A stretch of 64,000 nucleotides of DNA from Flaviflexus sp. GTDB taxonomy: Bacteria; Actinomycetota; Actinomycetes; Actinomycetales; Actinomycetaceae. The notes under the pieces were generated by a model. It was not told the origin of the DNA and searched no databases. It saw nothing but the letters and a program-made list of their open reading frames with translations. Positions 20,280 to 29,451 of the stretch are shown here, in pieces (the stretch's first letter is position 1; each line of letters opens with the position of its first letter). The stretch covers positions 1 through 64,000 of the forward strand of contig JAUNVM010000007.1 in the NCBI GenBank assembly GCA_030537635.1. Reading direction: 5' to 3'. A program made the position numbers and the translations under genes.

Positions 20280-21578
20280 CTAGCGCCGCTCGGGGGTGAC
20301 GGTGCGTGAGGACGTGGGCGGCTCGGTTCGCTCGGGGCCGGACGGGTCCATGACCGGATAGGTGGCCGCGGCATGAGCCTCAATCTCGCGAGCGCTGAGC
20401 GTGGGGGCCACGACCTCGCCAGAGCGCAGCTTTGACAGCGGAAATAGCCGCTTGCCGCCGGCCGAGTCCTGGGTAATCGCCGTCCAGTCGAGGGTGGCCA
20501 CCTTGGCCGGGCCCGAGCGGGGCACCTCGACGGTAGCGGTGGCCAGAATCCCGGTGTTTACCCGGTATCCGTGGCTGGACACCTGCTGACCGGAGAGCAT
20601 ATTGCCCATCGACCACACGACCCACATCCCATCTCCATCCGGGCCTCCCGGAAGCTTTTCCACCGGTTCGGGAACGTGGGAGTGATTGCCGTAGACGAGA
20701 TCAATCTCCCCGGATTCGGCGAGCTGGCGGCCCAGCTCAACCTGCTCGGGAATGGGCTCGGACACATACTCGGTACCCCAGTGCATGGACACGACAACGA
20801 GATCGGCGCCATCGGCGCGGGCCCGACGAGCCTGCTCAATGACATCCGTGACGTCGTACGGGCCGAGATCGCCCACAACGTACCAGGCCCACGGCTTGTC
20901 TGCGGGCGCCGACAGTCCGTTGGTCAGGGTCGAGGCGGAGATATGGGCGACGGTCACATCCCGTTCCTCGGAGGGAATGACATAGAACTGGGTCTCGTTA
21001 AACTCCTCCTCGGTGCGCGCCCCACCGTGCCAACCCATACCATTGGCCTCGAGCAGATCCACCGTGCGGGCAATGCCGGGGAAGCCGCGGTCCATCGTGT
21101 GATTGGTGGCGAGATTACAGCCATCAAAGCCGACCGCCTTCAGCGATGGAATGAGATCGGCGGGCGCCCCGAAGAGGGGATAGTTCGATGGGGCCTCACC
21201 CTCCGGGGCAATCGGCACCTCGAGGGAGCACAGGGCCAGATCCGCACCCGCGATCCAGTCCTCAACTCCCGCGAACTGGAAGGTGAAGTCGTAGCTGCCA
21301 TCCGCCTGGGCCGCCGCCTCCCACACCGAGGAGTGGATGAGGACGTCACCGCCCGAGACAATCGTCAGCTCGTCAACGATCTCGTTCGGCTCCGGCTCCG
21401 GCTCCGTCGTGATCTCCGGTGTTGGTTCCGGCGTGGTCTCCGGCATAGTCTCCTCCGGCCCAGCGGCCGGCGAGGAGGGAGAATCGGGGGCGGAAGCATC
21501 GTCTCCGGGGATGGCGGAGGAGCATCCGGCCACCAGGGCGCAGGCGGCAAAAAGGCCGGTCAGAGTGCGTGCAGACAT
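20280..21578 (-). CDS. CapA-like (PGA_cap) metallophosphatase-fold lipoprotein
   Basis: The 432-residue protein starts MSARTLTGLFAACALVAGCSS, a signal peptide with lipobox LVAGC, so it is predicted to be lipid-anchored outside the membrane. A Pro/Glu/Thr-rich linker (about 30-65) leads into the CapA domain with SGGDVLIHSSV, LATNHTMDRG, VVSMHWGTEY and VYGNHSHVPEP, the metallophosphoesterase-like metal motifs. CapA relatives take part in poly-gamma-glutamate capsule synthesis, but with no capB or capC nearby the role is open. TACGCT 6 nt before the ATG and no ribosome binding site suggest leaderless expression. Confidence 0.87.
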   Translation of the reverse strand: MSARTLTGLFAACALVAGCSSAIPGDDASAPDSPSSPAAGPEETMPETTPEPTPEITTEPEPEPNEIVDELTIVSGGDVLIHSSVWEAAAQADGSYDFTFQFAGVEDWIAGADLALCSLEVPIAPEGEAPSNYPLFGAPADLIPSLKAVGFDGCNLATNHTMDRGFPGIARTVDLLEANGMGWHGGARTEEEFNETQFYVIPSEERDVTVAHISASTLTNGLSAPADKPWAWYVVGDLGPYDVTDVIEQARRARADGADLVVVSMHWGTEYVSEPIPEQVELGRQLAESGEIDLVYGNHSHVPEPVEKLPGGPDGDGMWVVWSMGNMLSGQQVSSHGYRVNTGILATATVEVPRSGPAKVATLDWTAITQDSAGGKRLFPLSKLRSGEVVAPTLSAREIEAHAAATYPVMDPSGPERTEPPTSSRTVTPERR

Positions 21579-21584
21579 GATGAA

Positions 21585-21590
21585 AGCGTA
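21585..21590 (-). promoter_or_regulatory. -10-like hexamer TACGCT, 6 nt before the CapA-like start
   Basis: The minus strand reads TACGCT, TTCATC and then ATG. It is back to back with the pgsA promoter, so the two promoters share a 66-bp gap. Confidence 0.5.
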
Positions 21591-21632
21591 ACTAATAATT
21601 CCCGGCTGTGTGCCCCAAGTCCGACCTGCGGG

Positions 21633-21638
21633 TAGGGT
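21633..21638 (+). promoter_or_regulatory. -10-like hexamer TAGGGT, 6 nt before the pgsA start
   Basis: TAGGGT is followed by GAAGGA and ATG 21645. GAAGGA could also act as a ribosome binding site, so leaderless use is less certain here. Confidence 0.4.
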
Positions 21639-21644
21639 GAAGGA

Positions 21645-22226
21645 ATGACCAGTGCTGACAAGGTATCGAATTTCAACATCGCCAATGCGGTGACGATTCT
21701 GCGGCTCCTCCTCGTTCCCCTGTTCATCTGGGTGTTCCTCGATGCGGATACGGCCCACCGCTGGGCGGCCGCCGCCATCTTCTTCATTGCCGCCGCCACC
21801 GACAAACTCGATGGACACCTGGCGCGCTCGCGGGGCCTTATCACGGACTTTGGCAAGCTTGCCGACTCGATTGCCGACAAGGCCTTGGTGGCCGCTGCCC
21901 TCATCCTCCTGTCCACGCATTCGATGCTGTGGTGGTGGGTGACCATTCTCATGCTGGCGCGCGAACTCGGTATCACCCTCATGCGGATGGCGCTGGTGCG
22001 CAAGGAAGTCATGGCGGCCGGCCGGGGCGGCAAGCTCAAGATGGTACTCCAGGTCTTCTTCATCCTCGGCCTGCTCATTCCCTGGCGCTCCTTCCTACCA
22101 TCCGTGCTGGCCACCGCCTGCGAATGGATCACATGGGGCATGGTGGCGGGCGCGCTTATCCTCTCCCTGCTTTCCGCCGCTGAATACGTGCGCGATGCCA
22201 TCCGGATCTCCAGGACGCAATCGTGA
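21645..22226 (+). CDS. pgsA: CDP-diacylglycerol-glycerol-3-phosphate 3-phosphatidyltransferase-type enzyme
   Basis: The 193-residue membrane enzyme carries the complete CDP-alcohol phosphotransferase motif D-x2-DG-x2-AR-x8-G-x3-D-x3-D, read as DKLDGHLAR, G, D and D within residues about 60-87. Four to six hydrophobic helices are present. By position next to cinA and clgR it is the phosphatidylglycerophosphate synthase homologue, first committed step to phosphatidylglycerol. The stop overlaps the GTG of the cinA gene. It diverges from the CapA-like gene. Confidence 0.92.
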   Translation: MTSADKVSNFNIANAVTILRLLLVPLFIWVFLDADTAHRWAAAAIFFIAAATDKLDGHLARSRGLITDFGKLADSIADKALVAAALILLSTHSMLWWWVTILMLARELGITLMRMALVRKEVMAAGRGGKLKMVLQVFFILGLLIPWRSFLPSVLATACEWITWGMVAGALILSLLSAAEYVRDAIRISRTQS

Positions 22227-22696
22227 CCGGGGAGATCGGCCAGGCCCTACTTCGCTCGGGGCGCACCATCGCGGTCGCGGAATCCCTGACGGCGGGACTG
22301 GTGTGCTCAACTCTCGCCGAAACCCCCGGGATCTCCCAGATCCTGCGCGGGTCCGTCACCGCCTATGCCGTCGACGTCAAGGTCGAGCTTCTCGGCGTTG
22401 ACTCCCTCTTGATGAGAGACCACGGCCCGGTCCACCCTCGGGTGGCGGCGGAGATGGCGGCGGGGGCGGCCCGACTCCTGGGTGCTGAGACCGCCGTATC
22501 GACCACCGGAGTGGCCGGGCCCGGGCCGGCCGACGGTCACGAGGCTGGCACCGTGTGGATCGGTCGCGAGAATGGGCGCGCCTGGCGCTTTGCCTTCGGC
22601 GGAGATCGCGATCAGGTCCGCCGGGCCGCGGCAAATGCCGCACTGCACATTCTGGCCGGGCGAGTGCCCGCCGATGTGAAACAAGTCTGGGAGTAG
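22223..22696 (+). CDS. CinA C-terminal domain protein (nicotinamide-nucleotide amidase PncC type)
   Basis: The 157-residue stand-alone CinA C-terminal domain has AESLTAGLVCSTLAETPG, the conserved VTAYAVDVKVELLGV, and TGVAGPGPADGHEAGTVWIG. The family deamidates nicotinamide mononucleotide to recycle pyridine nucleotides. The N-terminal MoCF domain of full-length CinA is absent, as in many actinobacteria. The GTG start overlaps the pgsA stop, indicating coupling. Confidence 0.92.
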   Translation: MTGEIGQALLRSGRTIAVAESLTAGLVCSTLAETPGISQILRGSVTAYAVDVKVELLGVDSLLMRDHGPVHPRVAAEMAAGAARLLGAETAVSTTGVAGPGPADGHEAGTVWIGRENGRAWRFAFGGDRDQVRRAAANAALHILAGRVPADVKQVWE

Positions 22697-22761
22697 GCTG
22701 AACGCCCCTGGTTGAGGCGGGAATACCGGGAACAAAAATGGGGAATACATCGTTGACTTAA

Positions 22762-23157
22762 ATGATGACAACGAATGGACGTACCGGCGTTACCCGGAAG
22801 AAGAATGACATCGTCGTCAATGACGCGTCGCACATCGCGCACGCCTCCGAGTCGATTTTGCTGCGGCACGAGCTCGGCGACGTGCTGCGTTCCTATCGCC
22901 AGCGGCAAGGCCGCACCCTGCGAGAAGTTTCCTCTGATGCGAAGGTCTCCCTCGGCTATCTCTCCGAGGTGGAACGCGGACAGAAGGAAGCCTCCTCCGA
23001 GCTGCTCTCCTCGATCTGCCAGGCCCTCAACGTCCCCATGTCCCATGTCCTGCGGCTTGTCGCGGATCGGATCGACCTCATCGAGGGACGCATTCCGCCG
23101 AGCTTCAAGGTCCCGGATACGGTTCAAGAGGCCCTAGCCGAGGTCGGCCTCGACTAA
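22762..23157 (+). CDS. clgR: ClgR-like helix-turn-helix transcriptional activator
   Basis: The 131-residue XRE-type protein has the near-invariant core [45 protein letters not shown]. ClgR activates clp protease and other proteostasis genes in actinobacteria. The C-terminal [15 protein letters not shown] may act as a degron, but that is inference. Two adjacent ATGs (22762, 22765) are possible and neither has a good ribosome binding site. A clear terminator follows. Confidence 0.9.
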   Translation: MMTTNGRTGVTRKKNDIVVNDASHIAHASESILLRHELGDVLRSYRQRQGRTLREVSSDAKVSLGYLSEVERGQKEASSELLSSICQALNVPMSHVLRLVADRIDLIEGRIPPSFKVPDTVQEALAEVGLD

Positions 23158-23166
23158 CACAACCAC

Positions 23167-23199
23167 ATGTGAGCCCCGAACGGGGCTCACATTTTTCTT
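23167..23199 (+). terminator. Rho-independent terminator after clgR
   Basis: An 11-12 bp stem (23167-23178 with 23181-23192) is followed by TTTTTCTT. This is the clearest intrinsic terminator in the window. Confidence 0.9.
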
Positions 23200-23384
23200 C
23201 CCCTCCCGTCTTTCCGGCCGCGCCACCCACGCTGCACACTCCGGCCACGCACCATTTAGCGGGTAAGGCGGTGCACTCCGGATGCGCGAGAATGTTCGGC
23301 AGGGGAGCGGCGAGTACACTGCACAACTGCGGGCAGTCCCGTGCGGCTGTGGCGCGGGCCGGCTGAGTAGAGGAGGAGGCGCGC

Positions 23385-23621
23385 ATGACGCATTCGGAGT
23401 TTTGGGCACTCGTTGAGTCCGTGTACGGCTCGGCCTATGGCCAGGCGCTCACCCGGGATCTCGCACTGCCCCAGATGGGACATCGGCCGGCCGCTGAACT
23501 GCTTGACGATGGCGCCGATCCGCAGCGGGTGTGGCTCGCCCTGCTCCACGAGACCGGTATGACCGAACGCTTTGCCTATCTGCACCGGGTTGACCCCGAG
23601 GAGCGACACCGCAGGATGTGA
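23385..23621 (+). CDS. DUF3046 family protein
   Basis: The 78-residue protein (MTHSEFWALVESVYG, AYGQALTRDLALPQMGHRPAAELLDDGADPQRVWLAL) matches the small DUF3046 family found between clgR and recA in actinobacteria. The function is unknown. AGGAGGAGG precedes the ATG. Confidence 0.88.
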   Translation: MTHSEFWALVESVYGSAYGQALTRDLALPQMGHRPAAELLDDGADPQRVWLALLHETGMTERFAYLHRVDPEERHRRM

Positions 23622-23657
23622 ACCGGCGGCAAAGCTCACTCGGCGCGTCGCGCTTCA

Positions 23658-23680
23658 TCGAACGAATGTTCAGGTAGGGT
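23658..23680 (+). promoter_or_regulatory. LexA (SOS) box and -10 element of recA
   Basis: TCGAACGAATGTTCAG at 23658-23673 fits the actinobacterial LexA consensus TCGAAC(N4)GTTCGA except at the last two positions. It is followed by the -10-like TAGGGT at 23675-23680. The promoter would give a leader of about 150 nt before recA. Confidence 0.8.
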
Positions 23681-23839
23681 GTTCTGCGGAGCCGGCGATC
23701 AGCGGATGCCCACATGGTGCGACCCGATGATTTATGTGTCCAAGGCGTGGCATAGCCTGGCTCCCAGGTTGCCGCTCGGAGAGGGCGGGTTCCCTGAACA
23801 GCGCCTGATCTGTTCGCCACGATACTGAGGAGTAGACAC

Positions 23840-24895
23840 ATGGCCACCAAGGCACAAGACCGCGAGAAAGCCCTCGAGACCGCCCTGTCGCAGATTGACC
23901 GCCAGTTCGGCAAGGGTTCGGTGATGCGCCTGGGGGACCGGGCCGCGCAGAAGGTGAAGGTCATCCCCACCGGATCGGTCGCACTCGACCTCGCCCTCGG
24001 TATTGGAGGCCTACCTCGAGGTCGCGTCGTTGAGATCTACGGACCGGAATCCTCCGGTAAGACGACGGTGGCGCTGCACGCCGTTGCTAATGCGCAAAAG
24101 GCCGGCGGCATTGCGGGATTCATCGACGCCGAGCACGCCCTTGATCCGGAGTACGCCCGCAAGCTTGGGGTGGACACCGATTCCCTCATCGTCTCCCAGC
24201 CGGATACCGGGGAACAGGCGCTCGAGATCGCCGACATGCTCATTCGCTCCGGTGCGCTCGATATTGTTGTCGTCGACTCCGTGGCCGCGCTTGTTCCCAA
24301 GGCGGAAATCGAGGGCGACATGGGTGACTCTCATGTCGGCCTCCAGGCCCGGCTCATGTCCCAGGCGCTGCGCAAGATCACCGGCGCCCTGTCCGCCTCG
24401 GGCACCACCGCCATTTTCATCAACCAGCTGCGTGAGAAGATCGGCGTGTTCTTTGGCAATCCCGAGACCACGACGGGCGGTAAGGCCCTGAAGTTCTACT
24501 CCTCCGTCCGGCTCGATGTGCGTCGTGCCGAGGCCTTGAAGGATGCCGGTAACCAGGTTGGTAACCGCACCCGCGTCAAGGTTGTCAAGAACAAGATGGC
24601 CCCGCCGTTCAAGCAGGCCGAGTTCGACATCCTCTACGGCGAGGGCATCTCCCGCGAGGGCGGCCTCATCGATGTCGGTGTCGAGCAGGGTATCGTCCGC
24701 AAGTCCGGTGCCTGGTTCACCTACGAAGGCGAACAGCTCGGCCAGGGCAAGGAAAAGGCCCGCAACTACCTCAAGGACAATCCCGAGACCGCCGAGGAAA
24801 TCGAGCGGAAGATCCGCGCTGCCCTCGGCATCTCCATCGACGGCGAACCGGCCATGGCCGACGGTGAGGAGCCCGCGCCGGCCGAGCTCTCATGA
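23840..24895 (+). CDS. recA: Recombinase RecA
   Basis: The 351-residue protein carries Walker [10 protein letters not shown] (about 68-76), Walker [10 protein letters not shown], loops L1 and L2 ([38 protein letters not shown]) and the C-terminal domain ending acidic. It forms ATP-dependent filaments on ssDNA for strand exchange and stimulates LexA self-cleavage. No intein is present. An SOS box lies upstream. The stop overlaps recX (ATGA). Confidence 0.99.
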   Translation: MATKAQDREKALETALSQIDRQFGKGSVMRLGDRAAQKVKVIPTGSVALDLALGIGGLPRGRVVEIYGPESSGKTTVALHAVANAQKAGGIAGFIDAEHALDPEYARKLGVDTDSLIVSQPDTGEQALEIADMLIRSGALDIVVVDSVAALVPKAEIEGDMGDSHVGLQARLMSQALRKITGALSASGTTAIFINQLREKIGVFFGNPETTTGGKALKFYSSVRLDVRRAEALKDAGNQVGNRTRVKVVKNKMAPPFKQAEFDILYGEGISREGGLIDVGVEQGIVRKSGAWFTYEGEQLGQGKEKARNYLKDNPETAEEIERKIRAALGISIDGEPAMADGEEPAPAELS

Positions 24896-25383
24896 AGCTC
24901 ACCGGAGAGGAAGACGAGGACACGCTACGGTCCGAGGCCAAGGAGATCGTCCTCCGCCAGCTGTCGATGATGGATCGCACGCGCCACGAGCTTATGCGAG
25001 CCCTGACGAAGCGTAATGTTCCCGAGAACATTGCCGAGCAGACCGTGGACCGCTACGAGGAGCATGGCCTGGTCAATGACGAGGCCTTTGCCAACCGTTT
25101 CGTGGCGACCCGGATGGCGAGCAAACCCTCCTCGCGGCGCGGCCTCGCCGCGGCCCTCGCCCGCAAGGGAATCGAACGGGAGCTTATTGAGACGGCGCTG
25201 GAACAGGTGGGGGATGAGGAAGAAGACCTCGCTGCCCTCGAGCTGGCGCAGAACAAGGCCCGGATGACGCAGGGGTTGGACCGACAGGTTCGGTACCGGC
25301 GGATCTACGGGGCGCTGGCCCGGCGCGGCTTCAGCCCGCCCCAGTGCCGCCGCGCCGTCGAGCAGGTCCTCGGCGAGGACTAG
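24892..25383 (+). CDS. recX: Regulatory protein RecX
   Basis: The 163-residue protein consists of three-helix RecX repeats: [27 protein letters not shown], then [34 protein letters not shown], and the C-terminal [25 protein letters not shown]. It modulates RecA filaments. The ATG overlaps the recA stop, so it is co-expressed with recA. Confidence 0.95.
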   Translation: MKLTGEEDEDTLRSEAKEIVLRQLSMMDRTRHELMRALTKRNVPENIAEQTVDRYEEHGLVNDEAFANRFVATRMASKPSSRRGLAAALARKGIERELIETALEQVGDEEEDLAALELAQNKARMTQGLDRQVRYRRIYGALARRGFSPPQCRRAVEQVLGED

Positions 25384-25407
25384 TTTTTGGCCCGGCCGGC
25401 ACCGACG

Positions 25408-25413
25408 TAGAAT
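25408..25413 (+). promoter_or_regulatory. -10-like hexamer TAGAAT, 6 nt before the miaB start
   Basis: TAGAAT is followed by ATAGCG and ATG 25420. No Shine-Dalgarno sequence is present, which supports leaderless initiation. Confidence 0.55.
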
Positions 25414-25419
25414 ATAGCG

Positions 25420-26949
25420 ATGACTACGCCACGCACCTACGCTATTCGCACGCTCGGATGCCAGATGAATGTCCACGACTCCGAGCGGCTGGCCGGCCTG
25501 CTTGAAGGGGCCGGATATCGGCATGTCGATACGGTGCCCGAGGCGGCTGCCCGGGCCACCGACGCCGGGGATGCCGGCGCGGACGTCATCGTCCTCAACA
25601 CCTGTTCGGTGCGGGAAAACGCGGCCAATCGCCTGTTCGGCAATCTGGGCCAGCTTGCCGCCGTCAAGCGGGAGCGCCCCGGCATGCAGATCGCGGTGGG
25701 CGGGTGCCTCGCGCAGCAGATGCGCGGGGCAATCGTCGACCGCGCCCCCTGGGTAGACGTGGTTCTTGGCACGCACAATCTCGATGTGTTGCCCGCCCTG
25801 CTCGACCGGGCCCGGCACAATGAATCTGCCGCGGTCGAAATCGAGGAGTCTCTCAAGGTCTTTCCTTCCACCCTGCCGACGAAGCGCGAATCTGCCTACG
25901 CGGCCTGGGTGTCGATCTCGGTGGGCTGCAACAACACGTGCACCTTCTGCATCGTTCCCCAGCTACGCGGCAAGGAGCGGGATCGGCGGCCGGGTGATGT
26001 GCTCGCCGAGGTCGAGGCGGTAGTCTCCGAGGGCGTCATTGAGGTGACACTGCTCGGACAGAACGTTAACTCCTATGGCGTGGGCTTTGGTCAGCGCGGT
26101 GCCTTCGCCGACCTGCTGCGCGCCTGCGGGCTCATCGAGGGCCTCGAGAGGGTGCGCTTTACCTCCCCGCACCCGGCCGCCTTCACCGATGACGTCATCA
26201 GCGCGATGGCGGAGACTCACAATGTCATGCCTTCGCTGCACATGCCCCTGCAGTCCGGGTCGGATCGGGTGCTGCGAGCCATGCGCCGCTCCTACCGTTC
26301 GGCCCGGTTCCTCGGCATCCTCGACCGGGTGCGCGAGCAGATTCCCGACGCTGCGATCACCACCGACATCATTGTCGGCTTTCCCGGCGAAACTGAGGAG
26401 GACTTCCGTCAGACCCTCGAGGTGGTCGAGGCCTCCCGATTCTCCTCCGCCTTCACCTTCCTCTATTCCCCGAGGCCGAACACCCCGGCGGCGGATCGCA
26501 CCGACCAGGTGCCCAGCGAAGTCGCGCTCGAGCGCTATCAGCGCCTGATTGAGCTGCAAAACCGCATCTCCACCGAGGAGAATGAGGCCCAGGAGGGCAC
26601 GACCGTGGAGATCCTCGTCTCTGAGGGAGAGGGGCGCAAGGACGGTGAGACCGCGCGGATCACCGGGCGTGCGGCCGATAATCGCCTCGTCCACGCCGCT
26701 CTGCCCGCCCATCTCATTGGCCGCGAGCTCGGCGAGGACGGCATGCCCCGGCCGGGCGACATGGTGCGCGCCACCGTCACCCACGGCGCCCCGCATCACC
26801 TCCTCGCCGATTCCGCACTCGGTGGGGGCACCTTCGAGATTCGCCGCACGCGGGCCGGCGATGCTTGGGAAGCGGCCGAGCGCCGCTCTGCCGAACTGGC
26901 CGCCGAGGCCGCCGGCCCGGTGCGACTGGGGATGCCGCAGATCAGATGA
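25420..26949 (+). CDS. miaB: tRNA-2-methylthio-N6-dimethylallyladenosine synthase
   Basis: This is a 509-residue radical-SAM methylthiotransferase. The N-terminal UPF0004 domain has cluster cysteines in LGCQMN (C14), NTCSVRE and GGCLAQ. The radical-SAM cysteines lie in CNNTCTFC. The C-terminal TRAM region follows ([15 protein letters not shown]). It adds the methylthio group at A37 after MiaA. The C-terminus extends about 40 residues past the TRAM domain. The stop overlaps miaA (ATGA), so the two tRNA-A37 enzymes are coupled. Confidence 0.96.
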   Translation: MTTPRTYAIRTLGCQMNVHDSERLAGLLEGAGYRHVDTVPEAAARATDAGDAGADVIVLNTCSVRENAANRLFGNLGQLAAVKRERPGMQIAVGGCLAQQMRGAIVDRAPWVDVVLGTHNLDVLPALLDRARHNESAAVEIEESLKVFPSTLPTKRESAYAAWVSISVGCNNTCTFCIVPQLRGKERDRRPGDVLAEVEAVVSEGVIEVTLLGQNVNSYGVGFGQRGAFADLLRACGLIEGLERVRFTSPHPAAFTDDVISAMAETHNVMPSLHMPLQSGSDRVLRAMRRSYRSARFLGILDRVREQIPDAAITTDIIVGFPGETEEDFRQTLEVVEASRFSSAFTFLYSPRPNTPAADRTDQVPSEVALERYQRLIELQNRISTEENEAQEGTTVEILVSEGEGRKDGETARITGRAADNRLVHAALPAHLIGRELGEDGMPRPGDMVRATVTHGAPHHLLADSALGGGTFEIRRTRAGDAWEAAERRSAELAAEAAGPVRLGMPQIR

Positions 26950-27851
26950 GCATCATCGCGCTCGTCGGCCCCACCGCGGTGGGCAAGACCTCCGCGTCAA
27001 TCGAACTCGCCGAAGCTCTCGGCGGACCGCACGCCGTGGAGATCATTGGCGCGGATGCGATGCAGCTGTATCGGGGCATGGATATTGGCACGGCGAAGGC
27101 AACTGTCGCCGAGCGCCGGGGCATTGCCCACCACCAGATCGATGTGCTGGACCCGACCGAAACAGCCTCGGTTGCCGCCTACCAGCGCCACGCGCGTGCC
27201 GACCTGGCGGCAATTCAGGGGCGCGGCCGCCTCCCCATCATCGTCGGCGGTTCCGGGCTCTACGTCTCTGCTCTCCTCGACGAAATCGACTTTCCCGGGA
27301 CCGATCCGCGTATCCGGGCCCGCTACGAGGAGATCCTGGCGGAGCGGGGCCCTTCCGCCCTGCACGCCATGCTCGGCGAGGTAGATCCGGCCTCCGCGGC
27401 CGTTATCGCCCCGGAGAACTCCCGGCGGGTTGTGCGGGCCCTCGAGGTCAATGAGCTCACCGGGCGCTCCTTCCAGCCCCGTTTTCCGCGTCACACCCCG
27501 CACTATGAGGGAATCACCCTCATTGGGCTGCGGATGGGCAAGGAGGAGCTGGATGACCGGATCGCTCGACGCACGGAGGCGATGTTTGAGGCCGGCCTGC
27601 TTGATGAGGTGACCAAGCTGCGAGAGCGCGGCATCGGCCGCACCGCGGCCGGAGCGACCGGATACCGGGAGGCCGGGCAGGTACTCGACGGTGAACTAAC
27701 GGTGGCTGAGGCCAAGGACGAAATCACCCGAGCCACGAGGAAGCTCGTACGCAAGCAGCTCACCTGGTTCCGCCGCGACCGCCGCATCCGCTGGATTGAG
27801 GCGCCGACGAGTACCTCGGAGCTGGTCGCGCTCGCTAGGCTGGAGTCATGA
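26946..27851 (+). CDS. miaA: tRNA dimethylallyltransferase
   Basis: The 301-residue protein has the P-loop [18 protein letters not shown] (8 onward), [15 protein letters not shown], and the family segments [20 protein letters not shown] and [15 protein letters not shown]. It prenylates A37 of UNN-reading tRNAs. The ATG overlaps the miaB stop. The TGA stop overlaps the ATG of the DapF-like gene. Confidence 0.96.
   Translation: MSIIALVGPTAVGKTSASIELAEALGGPHAVEIIGADAMQLYRGMDIGTAKATVAERRGIAHHQIDVLDPTETASVAAYQRHARADLAAIQGRGRLPIIVGGSGLYVSALLDEIDFPGTDPRIRARYEEILAERGPSALHAMLGEVDPASAAVIAPENSRRVVRALEVNELTGRSFQPRFPRHTPHYEGITLIGLRMGKEELDDRIARRTEAMFEAGLLDEVTKLRERGIGRTAAGATGYREAGQVLDGELTVAEAKDEITRATRKLVRKQLTWFRRDRRIRWIEAPTSTSELVALARLES
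27836..27841 (+). promoter_or_regulatory. -10-like hexamer TAGGCT, 6 nt before the DapF-like start
   Basis: TAGGCT is followed by GGAGTC and ATG 27848, inside the end of miaA. GGAG could also serve as a ribosome binding site. Confidence 0.4.
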
Positions 27852-28693
27852 TTATTCCCGCATTCGAGGGTCTCACCCTGTCCAAGGGCCACGCCGCCGG
27901 CTCCGACTACATCATCGTCCCGGATTTGGATGCTGGGCGGACCATCGTGGGGGAGGATGTCGCCACCCTGTGCGCCCGCTACACGGGCATGGATGCCGGG
28001 GGCCTGATGCGGATCTCCGGGCGTGGGCCCTGGCGGCTTGAGGTATGGAACGATCGGGGAGAGCAGATGGTGCAGCCGGAGGCAGCGAGCCTGCTTCTGG
28101 CCGCCCACTACCTGGCGGCAAGCCTCTTAAGCATCGATCCGGTCATCACCTTTGAGACGGCGAGTGGCACCCGCACCGTTGCCATGGTCACCGGGGGCTA
28201 CTGCGTGAGCCTGCCCGCCCCAGTCATCGACCCGGCGGCACAAGAGCGGGCCTTTGACCGCGCGGTCAGCGTACCCGGGGTGGATGGAGACCGAGCCGGA
28301 CTATCGGCCGGAAGCCACGTGGTCGTGGCGCTGCGGCAGGGTGGGGAGCTGCTGGATGCTGAGTTGGCCGGAATCCAGATCGATCCGGCCGATGATCGGC
28401 CGGTCGCCCTTGTCCACCCCTACGGTAGTGATGCGGTCGCGGACATTGATGGCAAGCGCCGCCGGCGCAATCTCGCCCGCGTGCGCGCCTTAACCAACAC
28501 CATCGAGGCCTTGGGTGCGACCGCAGCCGCCCTGGCAGCGTGGGCCGGACCGGCGATCTCCCGCCTCGACATTGCCGGAAGCCAGTGGGAGGTGCGCCTC
28601 CTCGGGGACACCGTCGAGGTGACTGGCCGCCCCGTCCTCATCTCCGAATTCATGCTCACCGGCCTCGCCGGCGAGGCTATGCCCGGACAGTAG
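27848..28693 (+). CDS. DapF-like (diaminopimelate epimerase fold) protein lacking both catalytic cysteines
   Basis: The 281-residue protein sits where actinobacteria carry dapF, directly after miaA. It keeps the fold landmarks: LSKGHAAGSDYIIVPD (KGHGTGNDF in DapF), YTGMDAGGLMRISG, WRLEVWND and the C-terminal WEVRLLGDTVEVTGRPVLISEFML. The first catalytic site (CGNG in active enzymes) reads PEAAS at 77-81. The second (CGTG) falls in EALGAT at 220-225. The only cysteines, C42 and C119, are elsewhere, and the substrate-binding Asn of GND is Ser. Epimerase activity is therefore not expected. It may be a pseudoenzyme or have a new role. The frame is intact. Confidence 0.8.
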   Translation: MIIPAFEGLTLSKGHAAGSDYIIVPDLDAGRTIVGEDVATLCARYTGMDAGGLMRISGRGPWRLEVWNDRGEQMVQPEAASLLLAAHYLAASLLSIDPVITFETASGTRTVAMVTGGYCVSLPAPVIDPAAQERAFDRAVSVPGVDGDRAGLSAGSHVVVALRQGGELLDAELAGIQIDPADDRPVALVHPYGSDAVADIDGKRRRRNLARVRALTNTIEALGATAAALAAWAGPAISRLDIAGSQWEVRLLGDTVEVTGRPVLISEFMLTGLAGEAMPGQ

Positions 28694-28704
28694 CGCCAGG
28701 TTAA

Positions 28705-28750
28705 CCAGGCAGGCCAGGCCAGGCAGGTTGGGCAGGTTGGGCAGGCCGGC
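28705..28750. repeat. Short imperfect CAGG-type tandem repeats
   Basis: About five CAGG/GGCAGG units follow one another, including two copies of GGCAGGTTG, in the 96-bp gap between convergent genes. This looks like slippage-derived low-complexity DNA. Confidence 0.5.
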
Positions 28751-28753
28751 CAA

Positions 28754-28776
28754 GCATCGGCCTCGCTGGCCGATGC
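28754..28776. terminator. Hairpin between the convergent DapF-like and methyltransferase genes
   Basis: A perfect 9-bp stem (28754-28762 with 28768-28776, loop TCGCT) lies between the two stop codons. There is no T run. Confidence 0.5.
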
Positions 28777-28789
28777 GGGTCCGAGGAGG

Positions 28790-29392
28790 CTAGCTCTCGC
28801 GGGGCCGGACCGAGAGCACGCGAAAGCCGCCGGAGGAGCCGAGCCGGGCGACCTCGAAGGTATCGGCGAGGAAGGCCGCGTGGCTGTCGGCGCCGAGATT
28901 CTTCGCGATAACGAGAATGGATTCGCCGGTTACGAGGGACAGCCAATCCATTAGCAAGTCCCGCATGTGCTGCTTGCCAATCCGCACCGGGGGATTGGAC
29001 CACAGCCCCCGCACGCCCGTCTCCCGAGCAATCTCCAAGCCCTCCTGTGGCCCGCACACCTCGATGTTGGTGAGGCCGGCCCGCTCGGCATTGAGCCGAG
29101 TGAGCTCGCGGGCGCGCTCGTTGACGTCAACGGCGAGTACGCGGGCTTCGGGACACGCAGTTGCCAGTGCGAGGCTAAGCGGACCCCAGCCGCAACCCAG
29201 GTCGACCAGGAGGCCCTCATCGGGCGGCTCGGGAGCATACTTGAGGAGGACCCGCGTCCCCTTGTCGAGCCGACCGGGGGAAAACACGCCGGGGGAGGCG
29301 AGGATGGAATACTCGGTCCCGTCGATGGTGACGTCGCGCTCATAGCGCTCATCGGGGGTGAGGGGCTGTGCGGAAAAGTAGTGATCTGCCAC
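28790..29392 (-). CDS. Class I SAM-dependent methyltransferase, RsmC/RlmG-like
   Basis: The 200-residue protein has SAM motif I VDLGCGWGPLSLALA, an acidic motif II (VLAVDVNERA) and the NPPVRIGK catalytic motif typical of N2-guanine rRNA methyltransferases. It lacks the N-terminal half of enterobacterial RsmC and matches the short actinobacterial form. The exact rRNA site is unknown. The GTG start has no ribosome binding site but has TAGGTT 6 nt upstream. It is divergent from hflX. Confidence 0.88.
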   Translation of the reverse strand: MADHYFSAQPLTPDERYERDVTIDGTEYSILASPGVFSPGRLDKGTRVLLKYAPEPPDEGLLVDLGCGWGPLSLALATACPEARVLAVDVNERARELTRLNAERAGLTNIEVCGPQEGLEIARETGVRGLWSNPPVRIGKQHMRDLLMDWLSLVTGESILVIAKNLGADSHAAFLADTFEVARLGSSGGFRVLSVRPRES

Positions 29393-29398
29393 GACACC

Positions 29399-29404
29399 AA
29401 CCTA
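29399..29404 (-). promoter_or_regulatory. -10-like hexamer TAGGTT, 6 nt before the methyltransferase start
   Basis: The minus strand reads TAGGTT, GGTGTC and then GTG. This fits leaderless initiation. Confidence 0.5.
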
Positions 29405-29451
29405 CCGTGCCCCGGGGCGACATGCGACAATGGGAGGAACGAGAGGAGCAC

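Noticed and set aside
22697..22761. Possible ClgR autoregulatory box (CGCC-N9-GGCG) before clgR
   Set aside because: The arms are only 4 bp and the spacing and flanks do not fit the published GTTCGC-N5-GCGAAC form.
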